A stretch of DNA of 24,149 nt, from assembly GCA_009801015.1 (NCBI GenBank), contig VHZZ01000493.1:128569-152717 (forward strand), in the 5' to 3' direction. The translations under genes and the position numbers were made by a program. The notes beneath the pieces are model-generated. The model saw nothing but the letters and a program-made list of their open reading frames with translations, ran no database searches and was not told the DNA's origin. Positions 1 through 7,644 of this stretch are shown here, piece after piece. The first letter of the stretch is position 1. Each line of letters begins with the position of its first letter. This stretch comes from Silene noctiflora. Taxonomy: Eukaryota > Streptophyta > Magnoliopsida > Caryophyllales > Caryophyllaceae.

Positions 1-488
1 ATTGATGGGTTCACTAACGGTGGTAGGCGGTCATGAATTCTGAATTCCCGACAAAGTGAAGCAGTAGTGTAAAATGGTTTCCGCGAGGATAAAGAATTGC
101 ACGACAGAGGCAATTCAGTCTATGATTCCGAACGAACAAACAAGGGGAAGCAGTATGAAAAAGATAAAGAATGATTCGTTTTTTTTTCCTCAAATGGTGT
201 GTTAATTAATGGAAAATCAATTTTGTTTTTGCATCCTTTTTGTAGAAGATATGAACATATGGAGTATGAAAAAGATAAAGAATGATGGAGAATTTTCTGG
301 GTAAGTGAGCACTGGGTAAAAGATAAAATAAGAAGTTGCAGGGGTGGAAGGCGGCATCAAACATAATAAAATATGAAAAATAACATTAAGATGACATTGA
401 CCGTAAAAAAATGGTAGAGTCAAAAGACAGGAGTAGTGTCAAAGTATGTCAATCCCCTATTCTTCTTTTATATAAGATATAAGATATA
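1..488. other. Upstream spacer without a supported gene
   Basis: AT-rich sequence with no exon chain that I can support on either strand. The one clear structure is a 24-bp direct repeat (agtatgaaaaagataaagaa plus tgat) at 152-175 and again at 263-286, a spacing of 111 bp, which suggests a local duplication or two ends of an unknown element. The open frame of 68 codons on the minus strand here has no recognisable domain and lies across the repeat, so I do not call it a gene. Confidence 0.5.
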
Positions 489-763
489 CTCCCTCCTATT
501 CTTAACAAATGTCCCATTGTCTATTTCCGTCTATTCACAATAATGTCCCATTGTCTATTTTTGGTAATGTTTTTTGTTCTGAAATTATCATGCTACTCTT
601 GTTACTTTACACATATTACTACCCAACCCACTATTAACCCATCTTATCAACTCACTACCCCACCTATATTCTTACCCCTATACAATACATTTCATTATTT
701 AACTCAATTCCTTAATTTTCGTGTCATTGTCCAAATGGAACAGTTATTCCGAGTAGGAGGGAG
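489..763. mobile_element. Stowaway-like MITE, apparently complete
   Basis: The left end reads ctccctcctattctta and the right end reads ttattccgagtaggagggag, an inverted pair typical of plant Stowaway (Tc1/mariner-type) miniature transposons. TA dinucleotides flank both ends (487-488 and 764-765), the target duplication expected for this superfamily. The inside is AT-rich, non-coding and contains the phrase tgtcccattgtctattt twice near the left end. It is about 275 bp long and sits some 550 bp upstream of the F-box gene. Confidence 0.85.
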
Positions 764-929
764 TATAGTTTATGATTATAAATAACGTATGATTTCATTT
801 TTTTTAATGTATTTGATATTAAATTTACAAAAGTGAAGGTAAAATTTGACGTTGAGTATAACTAATTCTCATTTTCTCCCAATTTCATCTTCTAATCAAT
901 CTCTTTTAACATTTTATTCCTCGTCTAAC

Positions 930-1060
930 TATAGGCGTGTGTCTGACGAGTGTCGGGTGTCCGAGTGTCCGACACGATATCAGACACGGGACGACTAGTT
1001 AGAAGGAGTCTCCGTGCTACTAGCTCCTAACTCCACCAGCGGGCGGTAGTGCGGTACCTC
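930..1060. repeat. Low-complexity gtgtc/cgacac block
   Basis: A short stretch rich in gtgtccg, cgacac and gtgtcgg words (gtgtcgggtgtccgagtgtc and following) with local inverted complementarity. It looks like a dispersed repeat fragment. I see no coding sense in it. It lies at the distal edge of the promoter of the downstream F-box gene. Confidence 0.4.
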
Positions 1061-1145
1061 CTAAAGTGGTAAACCCCCATGGGCCAAGGGACCCACAAGA
1101 CATGCAAAATTGGACGATGATTATTTGTGAAGCTTAAAAAATTAA

Positions 1146-1151
1146 CACGTG
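1146..1151 (+). promoter_or_regulatory. G-box (CACGTG) upstream of the F-box gene
   Basis: The palindrome acacgtgtc contains the CACGTG core, a known site for plant bZIP and bHLH regulators and for ABA response. It lies about 95 bp upstream of the TATA box and 160 bp upstream of the ATG, a usual promoter position. That it works here is inference. Confidence 0.45.
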
Positions 1152-1240
1152 TCAAAACTAGGCATTCTCACAACTCAAATTTTCAATCGTGGCATACTTC
1201 CTGGTATCTATCCAAGTAAGCATGACAATGTAATGTTGTC

Positions 1241-1247
1241 TATATAT
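1241..1247 (+). promoter_or_regulatory. Probable TATA box of the FBP7-type gene
   Basis: TATATAT lies 64 bp before the ATG at 1311, which would give a 5' leader of about 30-40 nt. An in-frame TGA stands immediately before the ATG (1308-1310), so promoter position and reading frame both favour translation starting at 1311 and not further upstream. Confidence 0.55.
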
Positions 1248-1310
1248 GCTTCCTCAAATCCGTCTCGATCATTTGTTATCTATTTCCGTTCTGCTGCACG
1301 ATCTAGTTGA

Positions 1311-4300
1311 ATGATGGATAGATGCATGCATGGTGAGATATATGAGACTATGAGAAATAATAATAGGCGAGGGATGAGGCTCAATGCCGACCCGGGTTTT
1401 GACCCGTTAGAGGTATTAGATCAGGATATGATGATGAGATGTCTTGGGTTTTTGGATGCGAACAGTTTGGCGCATTCGCTGCTCGTTTCTCGGACTTGGT
1501 TTTCGCTTTCGTCTTCTGACCTTCTTTGGTCTCCCCTGGTATTTTTTCAATCTCTTCGTTTACTCAAACATTCGATTTTTTAGAGACCGTCTTATTGGAG
1601 AATTAGTGATCTTATATGGCTTAAGACGGGTTAAATAGTGTATGAATAAGACAGAAACATAATACATTGGGAAAAAACATGTTCATTTTATATGCCCGAG
1701 TAGGATGATATTTGACATATTTTAATTAATCTTAAGAGTTACGACGGAAGCGGATACTTCCGTCTGGAGACTAACTGACTGAAATAACCCGGCTGAGTTT
1801 TTTTTTTTTTTTTTTTTTTACTTTCTCCATGAAAAATTAACAAGTAACTTTTTTCATGAAAATTATGAGTATGAAGGAAAAAGAATCAATGTTTTTTTAT
1901 TTTGTTCTAAATTTTTTCTTGTTTTATAAAAACGTATAACTTTTTTAAAAATGCTAATATTGCGTACATAACGTTGTTTCAATACTATAAAAATAGGCAA
2001 TTTCTCATTTGTGACGGAAGGTATCCGTCACTTTGAGAAGACGGGTACCAAATTGTGAAACAAAAGACCCATGACAGGAGAGAGGAAAGCAAGTGGAGGG
2101 GTGCCCCACCTTTTGCTTTATTCGTTTTGTGAGTGGCATTACCCGTCACAAATACCGACCCGTCACATGGGAGACGCTTTGATAAAAATATAATTTTTAG
2201 CTTTTGTTTTAGATTTTTTAAAATTGTTTATTTTTTTAATAAATAATTTCCAACTTTTTTTTTTACAATATTTAGAAATTTTACAGTGAATGAAATGTGC
2301 AATTAAGTAAGGTAACTATATTATATATCCGAGAATTTGGCTTTGCTCTGAAACTGTTTGACTTGAACTGAGCTTAATGGAGCTGAACTGAACTTATTGG
2401 AGCTGAGATGAACTGAACTAAAGTAAGAGTTAATTTGTGAAGAGAAGAGTTGAACTGAATAAAGCTCAACTAAACTGAAATAAGCTGAAATTAAATCCAA
2501 AAGAACCGGGTCTAGTCATTGTATCATTCAAAAAACAAATTTTAAGCTTTACCGAATGAATTATCCGTCATTCGGCGTATTTGACTTTTCTCTATCTACG
2601 TGACGACATTTTTGACCACGTTTTTCTTCATTCGAATTCGTGATATATTTTTGTGTTGAAATTATAATTTTTCTAAAAGTTTTCTTTTTTCCTTATATTA
2701 AACGTAAAATATGTCAATATATTATATACTGTAAATTTCTAAAATTTGACTAAATACAATACAATCTAGGTCAATATTTAACGTACAAGGTCGATTTTAA
2801 AAAGTGGATGGGTAATTTGGAATGGATTAGACGGAGTATATAATTGTTTTAAGGTAAATTCGTGTTGCATGCAAATTAACCATTATTGTAGAACAATAGC
2901 TTTTTCCATGAAAGTTGAGGATCACTTGAAGAGGTATATATTTGTTCATCGTGTTAGATTAATCCGAATAGAGATCATACCTTCATGCTAAATTACTCGG
3001 TATAAACTGTAGACCGGAAGCGTACCTGATTACATGACGAAAGTTACTCGGTATAAACTGTAGAGCGGAAGCGTCTGAAGGGACGGACTCCAGGATTAGG
3101 TCTTATAGTAGACACACATACCAATGCATCTCTCTACTGATGAGATGCGGGGAGATTAGGTTATTATGTGCTACTAGGGACCATAACCCATGTGACTTAT
3201 ATATGTTCTCCATAATCTAATGCGCCCATCATGCATTAGAAACCTAGTGGGTATCTACACAATTAAGATATCCGGCCCATCCATTATAAGACGTAATTAA
3301 TTATGCCCGTATTATATTATCCGGATGGAACACTATATTTGGCTAAACTTAACGATAGCAAACAAATACAACCGGTATAATAGCGTGTCCACATAAATAG
3401 TATTGGACCCAATATATTCTTACACATCAGACTTCGTCTCAGTGTGAGCAACTATGGGTCGGGAAAGCCCACATACCACGGCGATCAAAACTCCCGGGGT
3501 TGTCCAAGTTGGCTTGCTATTCTCGTGCCATCGTTGATTGTAAGCGGGTGAGTTTCACCTTTTATACATCCACGGGACCCCTATCTCGCGATAGGTAGAC
3601 GCCTTTGAGGCCAGGCATTGATATGTTACGTTGTTCTTGTTGTAGGATCGTATAACTCGGGAAGATCTATGTGATCATGCTTGGAATTTCCACTTTACTG
3701 AGGTACGTATGTACATCAGAGCTATTGAATAAGTTTTAGTTTGTATTCGGTTGAGTTTTCGTCTATATATAGATGTTTGGTTATATAATTAAGATCGAAT
3801 TTCCTGTTGTGATCGATATCTAGGCCACTACCAATGTACTCTTATCGGTTCTTTGGATAATGGTCGTTTATCTCGGGATGGAAAGAGTAACGGTTTTCAA
3901 AACTCAAACAGGTACCGATTTAATCACTTTCTTGATTAAAACTCTAACATTTCATCCAGGAAATAATAATAATAGTTTTTTTAATTTGAAGTTACATCGT
4001 CATGTACTAATCTACTTAATTTCTCGTATGTACTGTCAGACTGCGCCGGCTTATTGGAGAAACATCGACCCATATTGGACCGGTGAGGGTCCTCTTTTGC
4101 GCCGCTATTTCCATCAAGATGGGAGTATAAGTGCAGAGCCTGGAGACAAAGTGTGGGGTGGTCACGAGAGTATGTACACCGTTGTGACTAGTGTTACTGT
4201 TGATGGCGGAATCACTCGGGAAAACTATGTAAGGATAAACCGTTGGCCAAAAATGAGANTGTCGAGAAGGCGGGATTGGGGATGGAATCTGTCGAATATT

Positions 4301-4363
4301 ATCGTTCGTTACTCTAGCATTCCGGATGCTGATAAGGAAACTGGAACAGGGCCCGTGTACTAA
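1311..4363 (+). CDS. FBP7: F-box protein, FBP7 type (four exons, 237 aa)
   Basis: Exons: 1311-1538, 3443-3547, 3646-3702 and 4040-4363. All introns are GT-AG and all junctions are phase 0. The F-box covers about residues 33-76 (LEVLDQDMMMRCLGFLDANS onward, ending DLLWSPL). Exon 2 gives CEQLWVGKAHIPR, exon 3 gives TREDLCDHAWNFHF, and exon 4 holds the conserved C-terminal domain (AYWRNIDPYW, KVWGGHESMYTVVT, YVRINRWP, DWGWNLSN, SSIPDADKETGTGP). As I remember it, this order matches Arabidopsis F-box protein 7 (At1g21760 type), an SCF-class adaptor reported to be needed for translation under temperature stress; substrates were not defined. The protein starts close to the EIY-MR-RRGM block, so the N terminus is shorter than in the homologues I recall. 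An unresolved base at 4259 leaves residue 204 as Met, Leu or Val. Identity as this family is strong; exact orthology is inferred. Confidence 0.9.
2005..2170. mobile_element. MITE with TTTGTGACGG-type ends
   Basis: The left side reads tcatttgtgacggaaggtat and the right side, read on the other strand, is catgtgacgggtcggtattt, an imperfect terminal inverted repeat. The gtgacgg/ccgtcac word occurs twice at each end. A related element lies in the lipase gene intron at 23091-23207, and a partial one near 11386-11520, so this is a dispersed family in the window. Exact borders and target duplication are uncertain. Confidence 0.55.
2338..2516 (+). mobile_element. gaact-rich MITE, copy A
   Basis: The body is a degenerate run of gaactgaact and gagctgaa words. 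The right end (aaatccaaaagaaccgggtc) read on the other strand is gacccggttcttttggattt, very like the ends of copies at 11781-11966 (inverted) and 12031-12206. All three share the internal landmark taatttgtgaagagaa or its complement, so they are one element family of about 180 bp. No coding capacity. A hAT-type origin is possible but unproven. Confidence 0.6.
2952..3424 (+). mobile_element. Probable solo LTR in intron 1
   Basis: The segment begins tgttag and ends cttaca, the TG...CA ends of LTRs with short inverted termini. It is flanked by catcg (2947-2951) and catca (3425-3429), a near-perfect 5-bp target duplication. The 473-bp length suits a short LTR. Inside are a duplicated 31-bp block (2993-3023 and 3044-3074) and two small hairpins (3126-3148 and 3216-3240). 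No second LTR, primer-binding site or coding domain is adjacent. It ends 18 bp before exon 2. Confidence 0.5.
2993..3074 (+). repeat. Direct repeat of 31 bp, period 51 bp
   Basis: The block ttactcggtataaactgtag plus a(c/g)cggaagcgt occurs at 2993-3023 and 3044-3074 with one difference. The units are separated by 20 bp. It lies inside the probable solo LTR. Confidence 0.85.
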
Positions 4364-5360
4364 TTAATTTAGTATAAACAATCTCGTAAGTTATGTAAGA
4401 GTCCCAACAGTTGTTTTCGAGTTATGGTTCGAGTATCTTGAGCGTTAGACGCTATACGTTTAGGTTATCGGGTTAGATTGAGTAAAATATACGGTGTGCG
4501 CTACAAGTTTAGGTTATCGGGTTAGATTCAGTAAAATGTATGGCGTGTGTTTTATCTGGACGACATTTTTTGTTTAATTTCGAGCTTTGGTGATAACAGA
4601 CTATAGCCCTAATCATGTGTTTATATCTAGTATTTGGTCATTATATATCCTTGTGCTAGTTCATCATTTACCGGAAGTCTTGCTTAAGTCGGTTGAAAGT
4701 TAAGACGATATCCATAGTTTCAAATAATGCTAAAATGAGAGAGACGATACTCGTAATTGTTTTAAATAATTTTGAAATAAAAGAGAGGTTGCTTGTGCGA
4801 AAGGTGGTTGTTACATTTGACCAAATCTGTCTAGACTCTTAGCTCGATCATGGGAATCTCACATTTGCACCCTTGACTCATACGCGGATCACCCTCGTCT
4901 TGACTCTTGACACAAGCCCAACTAGGGGACTAGGGTAGAGTTGTGTCCAAACACTAATTCATAGGTCAAGTTCAGACATGGGTTTCTCGCATTCAGAACC
5001 AAATTACTGTATTTAAAAAAAGACAAAAATAAAAGTTGTTCTTGCAATTATTTTAATCGTTGTCATCAACGTATAATGCGTTGAAGCAATTGACTCGTTT
5101 TAACCACTCCGTGTTGTATAAATTTGTGAATTTATTACTGTTTTATTCTTGTTAAGTTTGTCTAAATTTTTTGAATTGTTTCATTGTCTAATTAGTTGAT
5201 TTTTGCCTTTCTGAATAGAAAAGTCGTGAAAGTCAAAGATAAAAAAAAATTGGGGAAAAAGTAAACATTTGACCTAATTTGGCCACGACAAATCGACAAT
5301 TAGTAATTTGGCAGATTAATGAACGAAGCGACCCATAAACGATACTTTGCAGAAACAAGT
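4364..5360. other. Spacer between the FBP7-type gene and TIM22
   Basis: About 1 kb without a supported gene. Besides the 49-bp tandem pair it holds a second degenerate duplication with period 39 bp (gacgata at 4704 and 4743, each followed by a similar ttt-aaataat-aaat-agaga pattern). The rest is AT-rich. The end of the F-box transcript and the TIM22 promoter must lie here. Confidence 0.5.
4450..4547 (+). repeat. Two tandem 49-bp units downstream of the F-box gene
   Basis: Unit 1 (4450-4498) and unit 2 (4499-4547) both carry gtttaggttatcgggttaga followed by t(g/c)agtaaaat; they differ at about nine positions. The units are directly adjacent, about 90 bp after the stop codon, and so may lie in the 3' UTR. 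Confidence 0.8.
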
Positions 5361-5362
5361 TT

Positions 5363-5457
5363 AGCCCATTATATCTACACGGTTTCCGGTCCCTTAGAAT
5401 CGACTAACCCATGTGCGAGTGCGGTTCACAATTCCCAACCCTTGCATAACTTGGGCT
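5363..5457 (+). promoter_or_regulatory. Two site II motifs (TGGGCY) in the TIM22 promoter
   Basis: AGCCCA at 5363-5368 (TGGGCT on the other strand) and TGGGCT at 5452-5457. Site II elements are known to be enriched in promoters of plant genes for mitochondrial proteins and ribosomal proteins. Their position 235-330 bp before the ATG of a mitochondrial translocase gene fits. Function is inferred from the motif. Confidence 0.5.
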
Positions 5458-5520
5458 AAAAGCCAACTCCATGAATCAAATCAAAATCCCAGATTCTAAA
5501 ATCTTACATTCCCCAAATAA

Positions 5521-5528
5521 TTAGGGTT
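5521..5528 (-). promoter_or_regulatory. Telo-box in the TIM22 promoter or leader
   Basis: TTAGGGTT (AACCCTAA on the minus strand) stands about 165 bp before the ATG. Telo-boxes often accompany site II motifs in promoters of growth-linked housekeeping genes in plants. No clear TATA box is seen, which is common for such genes. Confidence 0.5.
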
Positions 5529-5692
5529 CCTAATTTTCCTTTCAATTGCACTCAATCAAATTCTCAATTTTTCCTCCATTAGCGCTCCTAAGGTACCAAA
5601 TTCAAGCTTTTTGAAACTTCATTGAATTGAATTGAATTGCAAAAAAATTGACTTTAAGCTTACAAATTTAGTAAAAAAAGAAGAAATTGAAG

Positions 5693-7145
5693 ATGAGCAA
5701 CAATGGCGGAGCAGAATCAGCAGCAGCAGAAGTAGTGGAGAAACCCCCAGTTGAGCCGCTTCGTATGCTGACTCCTGAGGAAATTCGCGGACAAGATATT
5801 TGGAACAATTGCGCTGTTCGTAGTGTAATGAGTGGTGTTATGGGTCCGTCATTTTTTATTACTTCCTCCGTTCCATTTGATTGTTTACGTTTTTCAAAAT
5901 ACCTGTCTCAGTATAGCTGTGGGGAGGTTGGCGGAAATGTAGTTTGGTAATGCACACCAACTGTTCGACGAAAGTCCTCTGTGTTTTTAGTCCGCTATTT
6001 CTGTTTATTATTTGTGAGCGGTACTTTAATCAAAAGTAAACAAATGATTAGCACCGTGTAGTTGGAGGATAGTGTTGTGATGGTTGATTTGTTTGGTGGT
6101 TTTGTAGGAGGAGGATTAGGAGTGCTGATGGGAGTTTTTTTCGCCGCGTTGGACAATCCCATTATGCAAGATACAATGACAACCCGACAGCAACTCGCTT
6201 ATACTGCTAAGCAGATGGGTAGCAGGAGTTGGAGTAACTGCAAGACATTTGCGCTCATGGGTTTAATGTTCTCTGCGTCTGAATGTATCATCGAAAAGGT
6301 TCATTCTTCCTTCTTCGTTCGACTGTAAAATGCTTCTGTCTGCCTTAACTTTAACTGCTCACAAATTACGCACTCTTCATTACTATTTTGGTTGCAGTGG
6401 CGGGCGAAGCATGATTCGACCAATTCAGCTGTTGCTGGATGCGTCACTGGTGGTGTCCTCGCTGCAAAAGGTTGGCCACGCTATTTTATTCTTCTAACTA
6501 TCTTCTTCCCTGTATGGTTGTTTGATGATCACTTTTACTTGTTACGATGTATTCTTGGGCGTAGTTTTTAATTGGTATTTTGTGCAATGGTTTACAAAGC
6601 ATGGTCGAAGATGCACTAATCCTTGTGCTGCCCGTTGTTTGTAATTGGTATTTCGTGCAATGGTTTACAAAGCATGGTGGAAGATCCATTAATCATTGTG
6701 CCACCCTACTAATGTGGTCAAATCCTTTATTAGTGTGATCAACAAAAGTATATGTGTTGCCGTGTTGGGTATAGAGCCAAAGATCGCCTTGTTAAGGTTC
6801 GATTGCTGAGTAGTGTTGGGTTAAAATAGTATATATCCCCCGTCATTATATTCTTCTGTGTTATCTGAAAGTTAATCAATTATTGGCAAAGATATAATAA
6901 CGCATGGCTTCTTAACACTTACGTTGAATTTGAGGGCGAATATAAGCGCAATCTAAGAATATAACTCGTTTAGAGATTTACTAATTTTTTAGATATTTTC
7001 TTGTTTGAATGATGATGTTCCTGAATCCCGACTCAGTATGCTTCTCGTGTGTGTTTTAGGTGGTCCGCAAGCAGCTTGTGTTGGTTGCGCTGGATTTGCT
7101 GCATTTTCGGTTGTAATTGAGAGATTTTTGGAGAGATACGAATGA
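5693..7145 (+). CDS. TIM22: Mitochondrial inner membrane translocase TIM22 (four exons, 166 aa)
   Basis: Exons: 5693-5843, 6108-6298, 6398-6470 and 7060-7145, with GT-AG introns and phases 1, 0 and 1. TIM22 forms the carrier translocase that inserts polytopic proteins such as metabolite carriers into the mitochondrial inner membrane. The protein reads IRGQDIWNNCAVRSVMSGVMG into GGLGVLMGVFFAALDNP, then SWSNCKTFALMGLMFSASEC, then AKHDSTNSAVAGCVTGG and GPQAACVGCAGFAAFSVVIE: the Tim17/Tim22/Tim23 fold with four glycine-rich membrane segments. It is closest in memory to the Arabidopsis TIM22 pair At1g18320/At3g10110. The first ~25 residues are a poorly conserved, Ala/Glu-rich tail; there is no cleavable presequence, as is usual. 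Cysteines at 40, 95, 110, 129, 145 and 148. The first ATG in frame is 5693 (a TTG six bases upstream is not a start). Its 3' end faces the minus-strand F-box gene. Confidence 0.93.
5844..6107 (+). other. TIM22 intron 1 with Stowaway-like remnant
   Basis: The intron starts gtccgtc and ends tttgtag. The left part (ttacttcctccgttccattt) and the right part (aaagtaaacaaatgattagc) weakly resemble opposite ends of Stowaway-type MITEs found elsewhere in the window, for example at 20627-20716. It is an old, degraded copy at best. The donor gtccgt is a weak match to consensus, but it alone keeps the reading frame and the GGGLG motif. Confidence 0.45.
6569..6706 (+). repeat. Two 65-bp units, period 73 bp, in TIM22 intron 3
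   Basis: The phrase taattggtatttYgtgcaat followed by ggtttacaaagcatggt occurs at 6569-6633 and 6642-6706 with a few differences. The repeat lies wholly within the 589-bp intron 3 (6471-7059). Confidence 0.85.
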
Positions 7146-7644
7146 CTGGAAGCTTGGCATTGGAGTTGTTGCCATTTACATTTTGTGCTTGGAAGTAGAA
7201 GCCTTCTTGCTTGCTGCAGATATCTCGCTTTAATAATCAAACTCGAACTGCAAACCATTTATCCCTCAGATTTCATCCACGAGACATTTTCTTGCATCGA
7301 TAAATGTTGAGCAGGATAAAATAGTGGAGGTATTGCTTAGATTTCATCCATGAGACATTTTCTTGTAGGGAAATATGAGGTCGCTTTTCATAGCATTCTT
7401 ATTGGTTCCCAATAAAAACAAGTGCCGATTTTCAAAATACCAAATGAATTATCCAACAGTTTGTTTCTTAAATATTTCCAGCAGAAAGGCTTATTTACAT
7501 TCATTGACATGAATATTTCTGAATATATACAGTGCCTTCCGAATGTGTAATATACATACGATAGCTTAGCATTATATGTCAGAATCCATTAAAGAATCGA
7601 TATATACACGTCTGTATTACCAGTCAAGGAGGCTTCAAATCAAA
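7146..7644. other. Convergent 3' region between TIM22 and the minus-strand F-box gene
   Basis: About 500 bp shared by two converging genes, so both 3' UTRs must lie here. It contains a direct repeat (agatttcatccaYgagacat then tttcttg) at 7269-7296 and 7340-7367, period 71 bp. No exon is supported. Overlapping antisense transcript ends are possible but cannot be seen from sequence alone. Confidence 0.5.

Larger units (their letters stand above)
1539..2951 (+). other. First part of intron 1 of the F-box gene, repeat-filled
   Basis: Intron 1 runs 1539-3442, about 1.9 kb, far longer than the other two introns (98 and 337 bp). This part contains fragments with agaccgtctta/taagacggg ends near 1579-1630, a T-tract at 1799-1819, a gtgacgg MITE (2005-2170) and a gaact-rich MITE (2338-2516). 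No further exon in the right phase was found. The proposed splice donor is ctg|gtattt. Confidence 0.7.

Noticed and set aside
543..785. 80-codon plus-strand open frame
   Set aside because: It lies inside the Stowaway-like MITE and encodes no recognisable domain.
1444..1638. 64-codon open frame overlapping F-box exon 1
   Set aside because: It is a shifted shadow of the F-box exon running into intron 1, with no domain of its own.
3824..4039. Open frame continuing upstream from FBP7-type exon 4 (from 3860), with a possible extra exon 3824-3911
   Set aside because: The frame is open by chance through the end of intron 3. A cassette exon with ag at 3822-3823 and gt at 3912 would have the wrong phase, and the direct junction HFTE-TAPAYWRN matches the family as recalled.
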